Below, one piece after another: positions 25,334-32,627 of a stretch of 47,029 bases of DNA. The stretch comes from Soonwooa sp. GTDB taxonomy: Bacteria > Bacteroidota > Bacteroidia > Flavobacteriales > Weeksellaceae. Within the stretch, counting starts at the first letter, position 1. Every line of letters starts with the position of its first letter. The position numbers and the translations under genes are program-made. The notes under the pieces were generated by a model. That model made no database searches. It was not told the DNA's origin and was given only the letters and a program-made list of their open reading frames with translations. Where the stretch lies: the NCBI RefSeq assembly GCF_030151385.1, contig NZ_JASLDS010000068.1, positions 1 to 47,029 on the forward strand, read 5' to 3'.

Positions 25334-26524
25334 GTGAGAAATAATCCGTTCTATATCGCGTCACGTTACATTACTGCCAAAAAAGGTAGTCATGCCGTAA
25401 CTTTCATTACGTGGTTGGCAGCTTTCGCCATGATGATTGCTGTGGCATCTATGTTTGTGATTGTTTCGGTGTTTTCTGCTTTGGAAGACATCAATGGTGA
25501 TTTGATTGCCAATCTGCACGCGGATCTCACTATTAAAAGCAAAAACGGAAAAACCCTTACCAATATCTCTGATATTAATAAGCTCTTGAAATCCGATACT
25601 AATGTCGACAGTTTTTCAAAAATGATTGAGGAGAAAGTCTACATTAACTATCGCGATAATGGCGAAATCGCTTATCTACGCGGTGTCGATTCTGCCTACA
25701 CGCAGGTTAATCCCATCAACAAAACGGTGTTGTATGGCGCATATCCTAGTTTCGAATACTCCAACGAGGTATTGATGGAAAGTCAGCTGGACAATCGATT
25801 GGCGATTCCGGTTAACTCTTCTCAAGATTTTGCCAATATCTATATGCCAAAAGCTGGTAAAGGTATTATCCAACAAGAGGATGATATCTTTAATAGAAAG
25901 GAAATCTATGTTACCGGAATATTCCCAAGTAACGACCAACTTAACAACTACATTATTGCGCCAATTGAGCTTACTCAACAATTGTTGGGACTTCCAAAAA
26001 ATTCGGCTTATCAAGTTGTTATTAAACTTAAAAACCCTCAGCTAGCAGATCAGGTTAAAGCAAGCTTATTGGCTCAACTAAAAAATAGCGTCGACATCAG
26101 CACAAAATCTGAAGAAAATGCTGCATTTTGGAAAATGATAAACACCGAAAAGTTAATGATTTATCTTATTTTTTCTTTGGTGATTTTCATTACGACATTC
26201 AACCTTGCTGGTGCGGTTATTATTCTGCAATTGGACAAAGCGCCACAAGCAAAAACCTTACGTTCATTAGGTTTTACGCAAAAAGACCTTAACACAACTT
26301 ATTTTAACACAGGAATGTTGATTGTTACGATTGGCGTATTTTTAGGTTTAATAATAGGAACTATTCTGTGTTTCTTCCAGATTGAAACCAACTTCTTTAT
26401 GGCTGGCGAAAATCTTCCTTTCCCTGTAAAGATTACACCAATCAATTATCTAGTTGTTTCGGTGGTAAGCTTATCATTTGGATTATTAATCGCATACATT
26501 TTTTCTAGAAAGTTAAAAAGCTAA
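25334..26524 (+). CDS. LolC/E-like ABC transporter permease (FtsX domain)
   Basis: 396 residues. The pattern is that of the lipoprotein-releasing permeases: a cytoplasmic N-tail (NPFYIASRYITAKKG), TM1 (AVTFITWLAAFAMMIAVASMFVIVSVFSAL), a large periplasmic domain (about 50-270) and three C-terminal helices with an FtsX-type arrangement (YLIFSLVIFITTFNLAGAVI, LIVTIGVFLGLIIGTIL, LVVSVVSLSFGLLIAYIF). With an ATPase (LolD) it would release lipoproteins from the inner membrane; no such ATPase is adjacent. I read the start as GTG at 25334, five bases after the rbfA stop. A general MacB/FtsX permease is the alternative. Confidence 0.85.
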   Translation: MRNNPFYIASRYITAKKGSHAVTFITWLAAFAMMIAVASMFVIVSVFSALEDINGDLIANLHADLTIKSKNGKTLTNISDINKLLKSDTNVDSFSKMIEEKVYINYRDNGEIAYLRGVDSAYTQVNPINKTVLYGAYPSFEYSNEVLMESQLDNRLAIPVNSSQDFANIYMPKAGKGIIQQEDDIFNRKEIYVTGIFPSNDQLNNYIIAPIELTQQLLGLPKNSAYQVVIKLKNPQLADQVKASLLAQLKNSVDISTKSEENAAFWKMINTEKLMIYLIFSLVIFITTFNLAGAVIILQLDKAPQAKTLRSLGFTQKDLNTTYFNTGMLIVTIGVFLGLIIGTILCFFQIETNFFMAGENLPFPVKITPINYLVVSVVSLSFGLLIAYIFSRKLKS

Positions 26525-26565
26525 ATTTTAATCTTTATTTAATCATTAAGGATAAAATTAAGTAT

Positions 26566-26573
26566 TAACTTTA
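26566..26573 (+). promoter_or_regulatory. -7 box (TAACTTTA) and shared leader of the first nuclease
   Basis: TAACTTTA is followed by CAGCCCAATTTTAT and the ATG 20 bases after the box. The second nuclease gene has TATATTTA followed by CCGCCCAATTTTAT, so both leaders share GCCCAATTTTAT. Both boxes end in TTTA, not TTTG. Confidence 0.45.
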
Positions 26574-26593
26574 CAGCCCAATTTTATCTCGAT

Positions 26594-27733
26594 ATGAAAA
26601 AATTTTCTATTCTTTTAGGCTTGGCTATTTTTGGCTTCGCCTCTGCGCAAATCCCAAATGGGTATTACAACGGAACAGAAGGACTAACTGGTGCAGCATT
26701 AAAGACTAAACTTAGTCAAATTATTACTGCAAGCTATGTTGAACAAGTTTATGGAACAGGATCGACTGGATTATGGTTAGCATACAAAACAACTGACAGG
26801 GACTTATACTACGAGAAGGATAATACAATTCTTGATATGTATTCGGAAAACCCAGCACCGTCCGAACCTGGCACTAACAATGATCCATACAGCTACATTT
26901 TTGGTCAATCTAGTGTTGGTGGTAACCAGTGTGGAAGTGCTAACCAAAATAATGAAGGTTTTTGCTACAACAGAGAACACTCTTTACCTAAAAATTACTT
27001 TGGGGGACAGACTGCAACACCAATGTCTGTTGATGCCAACTTTATTATCCCAACGGATTATTATGTTAACTCGCAAAGACAAGATTACAACTATGGCGAA
27101 GTTGGTACTGCAACGAAAGTTTTTAAAAACGGAACAAAAATCGGAAACTGTGTAACACCTGGTTTTACAAAAACTGTATTTGAGCCTATTAACGAATTTA
27201 AAGGAGATTTTGCTAGAATGCACCTGTATTTCATTACAAGATACGAAAGCCAACTTCCATCATTCTACGCTCTTAACAAACCCGACAGCCCTTTTGATGG
27301 AAGCACTTACCAAGGTTTCAAAACTTGGTACATCCAGATGCTTTTGAGATGGGCAGCACAAGATCCAGTTTCTCAAAAAGAAATCGACAGAAATAATGCT
27401 GTCTATGCCTACCAAGGTAACAGAAACCCTTTCATCGATCATCCAGAATGGATTTCTGAGATTTGGAAAAGCAATATGTCAACTGACGATTTGGTATTCT
27501 CTAAAAACTACAAAATCTATCCTAACCCAGTTAAATCTGGTGGCGTAATTACCGTAGATGGTAAAAATCTAGACCAGTATCCAAAAGCTTGGATCTATAA
27601 TATGGTAGGACAAAGAGTTATGGAAATTGACCAACCATTCAAAAATGGTAATACAATCCAACTTCAAAATTTACCAAAAGGTTTGTATATATTAAAGACA
27701 AAAGAATTAAATACGAAGTTCATCGTAGAATAG
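26594..27733 (+). CDS. Secreted endonuclease I family protein with T9SS tail, active-site divergent
   Basis: 379 residues. A signal peptide (FSILLGLAIFGFASAQ) leads into an endonuclease I (NucM/EndA-like) domain with YNREHSLPKNYFGG (NREH 126-129; the histidine is the general base in Vvn-type nucleases). The usual second signature, DxHHxxPTD..VNxxRxN, is here VDANFIIPTDYYVNSQRQDY, so HH is NF and the RxN asparagine is D. Residues about 305-379 are a type A T9SS sorting domain (YKIYPNPVKSG, WIYNMVGQRVMEI, LPKGLYILKT). The protein is exported, probably surface-attached or released, and may degrade extracellular DNA or RNA; the substitutions raise doubt about full activity. It is the first of three tandem paralogues. 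Confidence 0.85.
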   Translation: MKKFSILLGLAIFGFASAQIPNGYYNGTEGLTGAALKTKLSQIITASYVEQVYGTGSTGLWLAYKTTDRDLYYEKDNTILDMYSENPAPSEPGTNNDPYSYIFGQSSVGGNQCGSANQNNEGFCYNREHSLPKNYFGGQTATPMSVDANFIIPTDYYVNSQRQDYNYGEVGTATKVFKNGTKIGNCVTPGFTKTVFEPINEFKGDFARMHLYFITRYESQLPSFYALNKPDSPFDGSTYQGFKTWYIQMLLRWAAQDPVSQKEIDRNNAVYAYQGNRNPFIDHPEWISEIWKSNMSTDDLVFSKNYKIYPNPVKSGGVITVDGKNLDQYPKAWIYNMVGQRVMEIDQPFKNGNTIQLQNLPKGLYILKTKELNTKFIVE

Positions 27734-27759
27734 TTTAACTTTAAATAAAATCAAAAAAG

Positions 27760-27788
27760 GCATTCAATTAGTTTTGGATGCTTTTTTT
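27760..27788 (+). terminator. Terminator after the first nuclease
   Basis: GCATTCAA pairs with TTGGATGC (one wobble) across a 6-base loop, followed by seven T, 26 bases after the stop codon. The rest of 27734-28068 contains only AT-rich sequence and the promoter of the second nuclease. Confidence 0.8.
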
Positions 27789-28041
27789 GTGAATTTTAAT
27801 ATTTTTTTAATCTTGATTGCTTTTTTGGGGAAGTTCAAAATAAAATATCGACCAAAATCAACTTTAAAAATCGAATTTTAATTTTTATTAAACAAAACAA
27901 CATCCGAGAATAAATACACGTAAATAATTGATTTTAAATCATTTAATTCAATATAAAACAAAGTGATTTTTGGAAATATTACATCAATATGAAGCTATTA
28001 TTAATTTTAAAAAAATAATAAACAACTTTAAAATTAAAATG

Positions 28042-28049
28042 TATATTTA
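28042..28049 (+). promoter_or_regulatory. -7 box (TATATTTA) and shared leader of the second nuclease
   Basis: TATATTTA is followed by CCGCCCAATTTTAT and the ATG 19 bases after the box. This leader duplicates that of the first nuclease (GCCCAATTTTAT). Upstream in-frame ATGs (27970 onwards) lie before this promoter, supporting the start at 28069. Confidence 0.45.
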
Positions 28050-28068
28050 CCGCCCAATTTTATTGAAA

Positions 28069-29154
28069 ATGAAAAAAATCTCTATTTTATTAGGATTAAC
28101 TGTATTCGGATTTGCATCGGCTCAAATCCCTGCCGGCTACTACAACGGAACAGATGGATTGTCTGGAGCAGCTCTTAAAACTAAACTTAGTACCATTATT
28201 GGTGCTGGATATGTAACGAAAAGTTACGACAATTTGTATAACGGTTATCCATCAACAGATACTGATAAGTATACAACTGCTGGTTTCGAAAATGATGGAA
28301 CGGTTCTCGATATGTACTCTGAAAATCCAAATGGTGCTGACCCTTATAACTATAAACATGGTCAAAAAAAATGTGGCACTTATAAGTATGAAGGCGATTG
28401 CTACAACAGAGAGCATGTTGTTCCGCAAAGTATTTTCAGCGAAAAGTCACCAATGGTTTCTGACATGCACCACATTCGTCCAACAGATGGTAAAGTAAAT
28501 GGTATGCGTAGTAACTATCCTTTTGGGAAAGTAGGAAATGCATCTTTCACTTCTCAAAACGGAACAAAAGTAGGATCAAGCGCGTCGCCAGGTTATTCGG
28601 GAACGGTTGCAGAACCAATTAACGAGTTCAAAGGGGATGTTGCAAGAATGATACTTTATTTTGCAACAAGATATGAGGATAAATTGTCAGGCTTCAACGC
28701 TAACCAAATTCTGGGAACTACAAAATTCCCTGGATTACAAACATGGGAACTTAACACACTCCTTTTGTGGAACGCGCAAGATCCAGTGTCTCAATTCGAA
28801 ATTGATCGCAACAATGCTACTTATGCATATCAAAATAACAGAAACCCATATATCGACAATCCAGAATTTGTAACGAAAGTTTGGGGACTTTCTCCTCTAG
28901 CTGTGGAAGATGCAGGCTTTTCTAACAAATACAAAATCTATCCAAATCCTGTAAAAGCAGGTTCGTCGATTACTGTGCAAGGCAACGACCTTAAGCAATA
29001 TGACAAAGCTTGGATATACAATATGGTCGGACAACGCGTTCAAGAGATTGACCAACCATTCCGAAATGGAAATACAATCCAAATTAACAATTTGCCAAAA
29101 GGAATCTATATCCTAAAAACTAAAGAATTAAATACAAAATTCGTTATTGAATAA
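28069..29154 (+). CDS. Secreted endonuclease I family protein with T9SS tail
   Basis: 361 residues from the ATG at 28069, which gives the signal peptide ISILLGLTVFGFASAQ and lies just after the promoter. The nuclease domain carries CYNREHVVPQ (NREH 113-116) and MVSDMHHIRPTDGKVNGMRSNYPFG (DMHH 132-135), the full endonuclease I signature with metal and base residues intact. The C-terminal ~75 residues are a type A T9SS sorting domain (YKIYPNPVKAG, WIYNMVGQRVQEI, IYILKTKELN) nearly the same as that of the upstream paralogue. Expected function is extracellular nonspecific nuclease. It is tandem with a divergent and a larger paralogue, with its own terminator. Confidence 0.92.
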   Translation: MKKISILLGLTVFGFASAQIPAGYYNGTDGLSGAALKTKLSTIIGAGYVTKSYDNLYNGYPSTDTDKYTTAGFENDGTVLDMYSENPNGADPYNYKHGQKKCGTYKYEGDCYNREHVVPQSIFSEKSPMVSDMHHIRPTDGKVNGMRSNYPFGKVGNASFTSQNGTKVGSSASPGYSGTVAEPINEFKGDVARMILYFATRYEDKLSGFNANQILGTTKFPGLQTWELNTLLLWNAQDPVSQFEIDRNNATYAYQNNRNPYIDNPEFVTKVWGLSPLAVEDAGFSNKYKIYPNPVKAGSSITVQGNDLKQYDKAWIYNMVGQRVQEIDQPFRNGNTIQINNLPKGIYILKTKELNTKFVIE

Positions 29155-29176
29155 TTCCTTAGAAAATAAAATTTTG

Positions 29177-29207
29177 AAAGCATTCAGAATTTTCTGAATG
29201 CTTTTTT
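29177..29207 (+). terminator. Terminator after the second nuclease
   Basis: AAAGCATTCAG and CTGAATGCTTT form an 11-bp stem with an AATTTT loop followed by T-rich sequence, 22 bases after the stop codon. Confidence 0.85.
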
Positions 29208-29337
29208 CATCACATTTTTAAACTATTGTTTAGTATTTCTGATTTGTTTTAAATATTTAACAAAAATATTACAAAGAAACATTTCCAAATATCACAAAAC
29301 ACTAACAACCTGCACTTTATAGTTAAAAAATAATGTT

Positions 29338-29345
29338 TATCTTTG
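29338..29345 (+). promoter_or_regulatory. -7 box (TATCTTTG) before the MnmA-like orphan gene
   Basis: TATCTTTG fits the TAnnTTTG consensus exactly, 32 bases before the start codon. A degenerate TTTA at 29316-29319 is about 18 bases upstream in the -33 position. The two genes that follow (29378 and 29932) probably share it. Confidence 0.6.
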
Positions 29346-29377
29346 ATGCCCTTTCAAAAATAAATTCAAAATAAAGA

Positions 29378-29914
29378 ATGAATACTAAAGGTCAAATTGT
29401 TGAAATCCTTGCAAGCTCGCCACTTTATAGCCAGCCAAAACCTGCATTCCAAAACAAGGAAGCAGAACTTAGTTGGGACGCTAACAATCCTAAATATTCT
29501 TTATTTGACGGAATATTAATTGGTGGTCATGACGGCATCGAACATTTTAAAATTGGACAAAGAAAAGGGGTTAACCAAATTGGCGGCGCAAAAGAATCGC
29601 TTTATGTCATCGCCATCGACAAAACTGAAAATAGAATATTGGCTGGAGCTGGACATAATCATCCAGGTTTATTTGCAAAAGTTTTTCAATTTTCAAAGTC
29701 TAATCTAAAATGGATTGACGAAGCTTTAACAACTTCGCCACTTAACATAAAAATTGAAAATACATCGAACAAAACTTTTCTGGATGCAAAACTCTACCAA
29801 TTCGAGGACAATGTTTTCTTGGAGTTTTCACAACCAATAGAAAAAGCAATCTTCAACCAGTCGGTTTCTATTTTCAATAACAATCAAATTATCGCAACAA
29901 TACAACAAGCTTAA
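29378..29914 (+). CDS. Orphan MnmA-like C-terminal domain protein without the PP-loop half
   Basis: 178 residues matching only the central and C-terminal beta-barrel parts of the tRNA 2-thiouridylase MnmA. HDGIEHFKIGQRKGVNQIGG corresponds to the MnmA HDG-(x)4-IGQRKG-x-x-IGG motif, followed by ESLYVIAIDKTENRILAGAG and a barrel ending in FSQPIEKAIFNQSVSIFNNN. MnmA is about 360-390 residues; the N-terminal ATP pyrophosphatase with its catalytic cysteine is absent, and there is no upstream sequence to supply it. Without it no thiolation can occur, so the domain may bind tRNA or partner proteins. It is flanked by a promoter upstream and by a secreted nuclease 17 bases downstream, so it is probably the first gene of a transcript with that nuclease. 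Confidence 0.75.
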   Translation: MNTKGQIVEILASSPLYSQPKPAFQNKEAELSWDANNPKYSLFDGILIGGHDGIEHFKIGQRKGVNQIGGAKESLYVIAIDKTENRILAGAGHNHPGLFAKVFQFSKSNLKWIDEALTTSPLNIKIENTSNKTFLDAKLYQFEDNVFLEFSQPIEKAIFNQSVSIFNNNQIIATIQQA

Positions 29915-29931
29915 AAATAAGAATCAAGTTT

Positions 29932-31728
29932 ATGAAACTAAAGTTATCATTTTTAGCGTCATTATTTGCTCTAGCAGTAAATGCGCAATCGGCACCTGCC
30001 TATTACAATCAAGTTGATTTTAAATTAGCTGGTAACGACATGAAAAATCAGTTATCAACGCTAATCACCAGCACTCACAAAACAACAATCTCTTATGCTC
30101 AACTTCAGGAGTTGCTTAAGGTAAGTGATGTTGACAAAGACGTTGCTGGCAATCTATTATTAATCTACGGATCTCAAGCTTCTGGGACTCATCAAAGAAG
30201 TAGAAGCATCAATGGTTCTTGGAACAGAGAGCACGTATATGCAAAGTCAAAAGGTACACCCAACCTAGGAACTTCGGGTCCTGGTGCTGATGGTCACCAC
30301 CTAAGACCAGCTGACGTTTCGCTTAACAGTTCTAGAGGAAATCTATCTTTCGATGATGGAACAGGTGCAATGGCGCAAAAAACCAGTCGTGGCGGTTGGT
30401 TCCCAGGAGACGAGTGGAAAGGTGATGTTGCAAGAATCCTTATGTATATGTACGTACATTACAAAAACCAATGTAAGCCACTTAACATTACTGAAGGTCC
30501 TAGCACTTATTCTCCTGACTTCCCAGACATTTTGTTAAAATGGAACATCGAAGATCCTGTTTCTGATTTCGAAATCCAACGTAACAACATCGTTGCTAAC
30601 AAACAAGGTAACAGAAATCCATTTATCGACAACCCTTATTTAGCGACCGTTATTTGGGGAGGTCCTAATGCACAAAACACTTGGCCAGATTCTTTCAACG
30701 GTGGAACATCAACCGACACAGAAGCGCCAACTGCTCCAACAAATTTGGCTTACAACAATGTTACAGCAACGACAGCTAACTTATCATGGACAGCTTCTAC
30801 AGATAATGTAGCGGTAACAAGTTATGATGTATACATGAACAACGCGTTCAAACAAAACGCAACTTCTACTAACATCAATATTGTTGGTCTAGCACCAGAA
30901 ACAAATTATTCTTTCTATGTTAAAGCGAAAGATGCTGCAGGAAATGTTTCACCAGAAAGTAATACAATCAACTTTACAACACCTAAAGGAAGTGGTGATG
31001 GCGACGGAGGCAACACTGGAGCAACTTGTGGTACCGAAAACTTCGACAATATCCCAGTTCCTAGCCAACCACCGGCATCAGCTTACTCATTCCGTGAGTG
31101 GTCAACTAATGGTGTAATGTATGAAGCTGACAAAGCAAGAACAGACAAACAAATCTACATCGATGGTGATACTAACAAAGCTATCTGTATTAAAGTTGGT
31201 GGTGCAGATGCAGGATATCTAAAAGCTACTGGAATTACAGGTGGTATTGGAAGTCTTTCTGTAAAAACTTATTTACCATTTGCAGATAAAGGTGGCGAAT
31301 TAGACGTTTTGGTTAATGGTGTTAAAGTAGGAACAATTCCTTTCTCTGCAAGCAAGAAAACTTACACAATTAACAACATCAACATCGAGGGTAATGTAGA
31401 AATCGTTATCACAGATACTAATTTAACTTACTACAACCGTGTATCTCTAGATAACTTATCTTGGACTTGCTATTCTAAAATGGCTACAGACGAAGTGAAA
31501 AACGCTGACAACAAAATCAAAGTTTATCCTAGTCCTGTTAAAAACCAAGAGATTTTTGTTGATGGTATCAAAACAACGGACAATGTAGAAATCTACAACC
31601 TTAATGGTCAAAAAGTTCAAAGCTTTAATCAAGTTAAAAACAAGCAAAAACTTAACTTGAACAAATTACCAAAAGGAATCTACATTCTAAAAACATCAAC
31701 TTCTTCTACGAAGTTCATCGTTGAATAA
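29932..31728 (+). CDS. Large secreted endonuclease I with fibronectin type III and T9SS domains
   Basis: 598 residues: signal peptide (LSFLASLFALAVNAQ), endonuclease I domain with NGSWNREHVYAKSKG (NREH 98-101) and GADGHHLRPADVSLNSSRGNLSF (GHHLRP 121-126), so the catalytic signature is complete. A fibronectin type III domain follows at about 265-352 (APTNLAYNNVTATTANLSW, TNYSFYVKAKDAAGNVS), then a linker with DGDGGNTG, a further beta domain (about 365-515), and a type A T9SS sorting domain (about 528-598: KVYPSPVKN, EIYNLNGQKVQSF, LPKGIYILKT). The FnIII module could hold the enzyme on polysaccharide or neighbouring proteins. It follows the MnmA-like gene by 17 bases and ends in a strong terminator. 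Confidence 0.92.
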   Translation: MKLKLSFLASLFALAVNAQSAPAYYNQVDFKLAGNDMKNQLSTLITSTHKTTISYAQLQELLKVSDVDKDVAGNLLLIYGSQASGTHQRSRSINGSWNREHVYAKSKGTPNLGTSGPGADGHHLRPADVSLNSSRGNLSFDDGTGAMAQKTSRGGWFPGDEWKGDVARILMYMYVHYKNQCKPLNITEGPSTYSPDFPDILLKWNIEDPVSDFEIQRNNIVANKQGNRNPFIDNPYLATVIWGGPNAQNTWPDSFNGGTSTDTEAPTAPTNLAYNNVTATTANLSWTASTDNVAVTSYDVYMNNAFKQNATSTNINIVGLAPETNYSFYVKAKDAAGNVSPESNTINFTTPKGSGDGDGGNTGATCGTENFDNIPVPSQPPASAYSFREWSTNGVMYEADKARTDKQIYIDGDTNKAICIKVGGADAGYLKATGITGGIGSLSVKTYLPFADKGGELDVLVNGVKVGTIPFSASKKTYTINNINIEGNVEIVITDTNLTYYNRVSLDNLSWTCYSKMATDEVKNADNKIKVYPSPVKNQEIFVDGIKTTDNVEIYNLNGQKVQSFNQVKNKQKLNLNKLPKGIYILKTSTSSTKFIVE

Positions 31729-31747
31729 TATTCCAAAAATCATATGA

Positions 31748-31777
31748 AAGACCGAAGTTTTCTTCGGTCTTTTTTTA
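31748..31777 (+). terminator. Terminator after the large nuclease
   Basis: AAGACCGAAG and CTTCGGTCTT form a perfect 10-bp stem with a TTTT loop followed by at least seven T, 20 bases after the stop codon. It separates the nuclease cluster from aroE. Confidence 0.9.
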
Positions 31778-31789
31778 TAACTTTACTCT

Positions 31790-32524
31790 ATGGAACAAGC
31801 GCACAACTTCGGACTTTTAGGAAAAAACATCTCCTACTCTTTTTCAAAAAAATATTTTGAAGAGAAATTCAAGAAACTATTTTTACAAAATCATAGCTAT
31901 AATTTTTTTGATGTTCAAGATTTGGATAACATCAAGGATTTATTTAATTCAGAAAATTTAAAAGGTTTTAATGTTACCATTCCTTATAAGGAAGCGATTA
32001 TTCCTTTTCTTGATGAATTAAGTGAAGAAGCCGAAAAAATTGGTGCGGTTAACTGTGTCAAAATTATTGATGACAAAAAGATTGGTTTTAACACCGATGC
32101 TTTTGGTTTTGAAAAAAGTCTTTTGATTCATAAAAAGCCACATCATACCAAAGCTTTAATTCTTGGTGATGGCGGCGCTGCAAAAGCGGTTAAATATATT
32201 CTTGAAAAACATGGCATCAATTTCCAAAGTGTTTCTAGAAAATCCGAATTAAATTTTGACAATTTAGATTCTAAAACGGTTGCTGAGCATTTTTTAATCA
32301 TACAATGTACGCCAGTTGGGACTTTTCCGAATGTTGAAGATTGCCTTAACTTCCCTTTCGAGGCTTTAACCAAGCAACATTACATTATTGATTTAATCTA
32401 CAACCCTAACGAAACAGCTTTTATCAAAAAAACCAGAAATCAAGGTGCCATGACACTTAATGGCTATTATATGTTGGAGCAACAAGCTGAAAAAGCTTGG
32501 AGCATTTGGACAAAAGCGCTTTAA
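31790..32524 (+). CDS. aroE: Shikimate dehydrogenase
   Basis: 244 residues. Recognisable features: FGLLGKNISYSFSKKYF (substrate serine region), NVTIPYKEAIIPFLD (catalytic lysine), GFNTDAFGF (catalytic aspartate), the NADP-binding GDGGAAKAV loop and the C-terminal LNGYYMLEQQAEKAW. AroE reduces 3-dehydroshikimate to shikimate with NADPH in aromatic amino-acid synthesis. It is slightly shorter than the E. coli enzyme (272), as is usual in Flavobacteriia. The start is 13 bases after the T-run of the upstream terminator, so transcription must begin within that space or the terminator is leaky. Confidence 0.9.
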   Translation: MEQAHNFGLLGKNISYSFSKKYFEEKFKKLFLQNHSYNFFDVQDLDNIKDLFNSENLKGFNVTIPYKEAIIPFLDELSEEAEKIGAVNCVKIIDDKKIGFNTDAFGFEKSLLIHKKPHHTKALILGDGGAAKAVKYILEKHGINFQSVSRKSELNFDNLDSKTVAEHFLIIQCTPVGTFPNVEDCLNFPFEALTKQHYIIDLIYNPNETAFIKKTRNQGAMTLNGYYMLEQQAEKAWSIWTKAL

Positions 32525-32627
32525 TTTTCTTTAGTTTTAATAAAAAAAATTTAAAAGTTGGCTATTTCAATAAAAAAAAATTAATTTAGTACGATAAAAA
32601 GTTCTTATTCTAATAAAAAGTTGGGCT

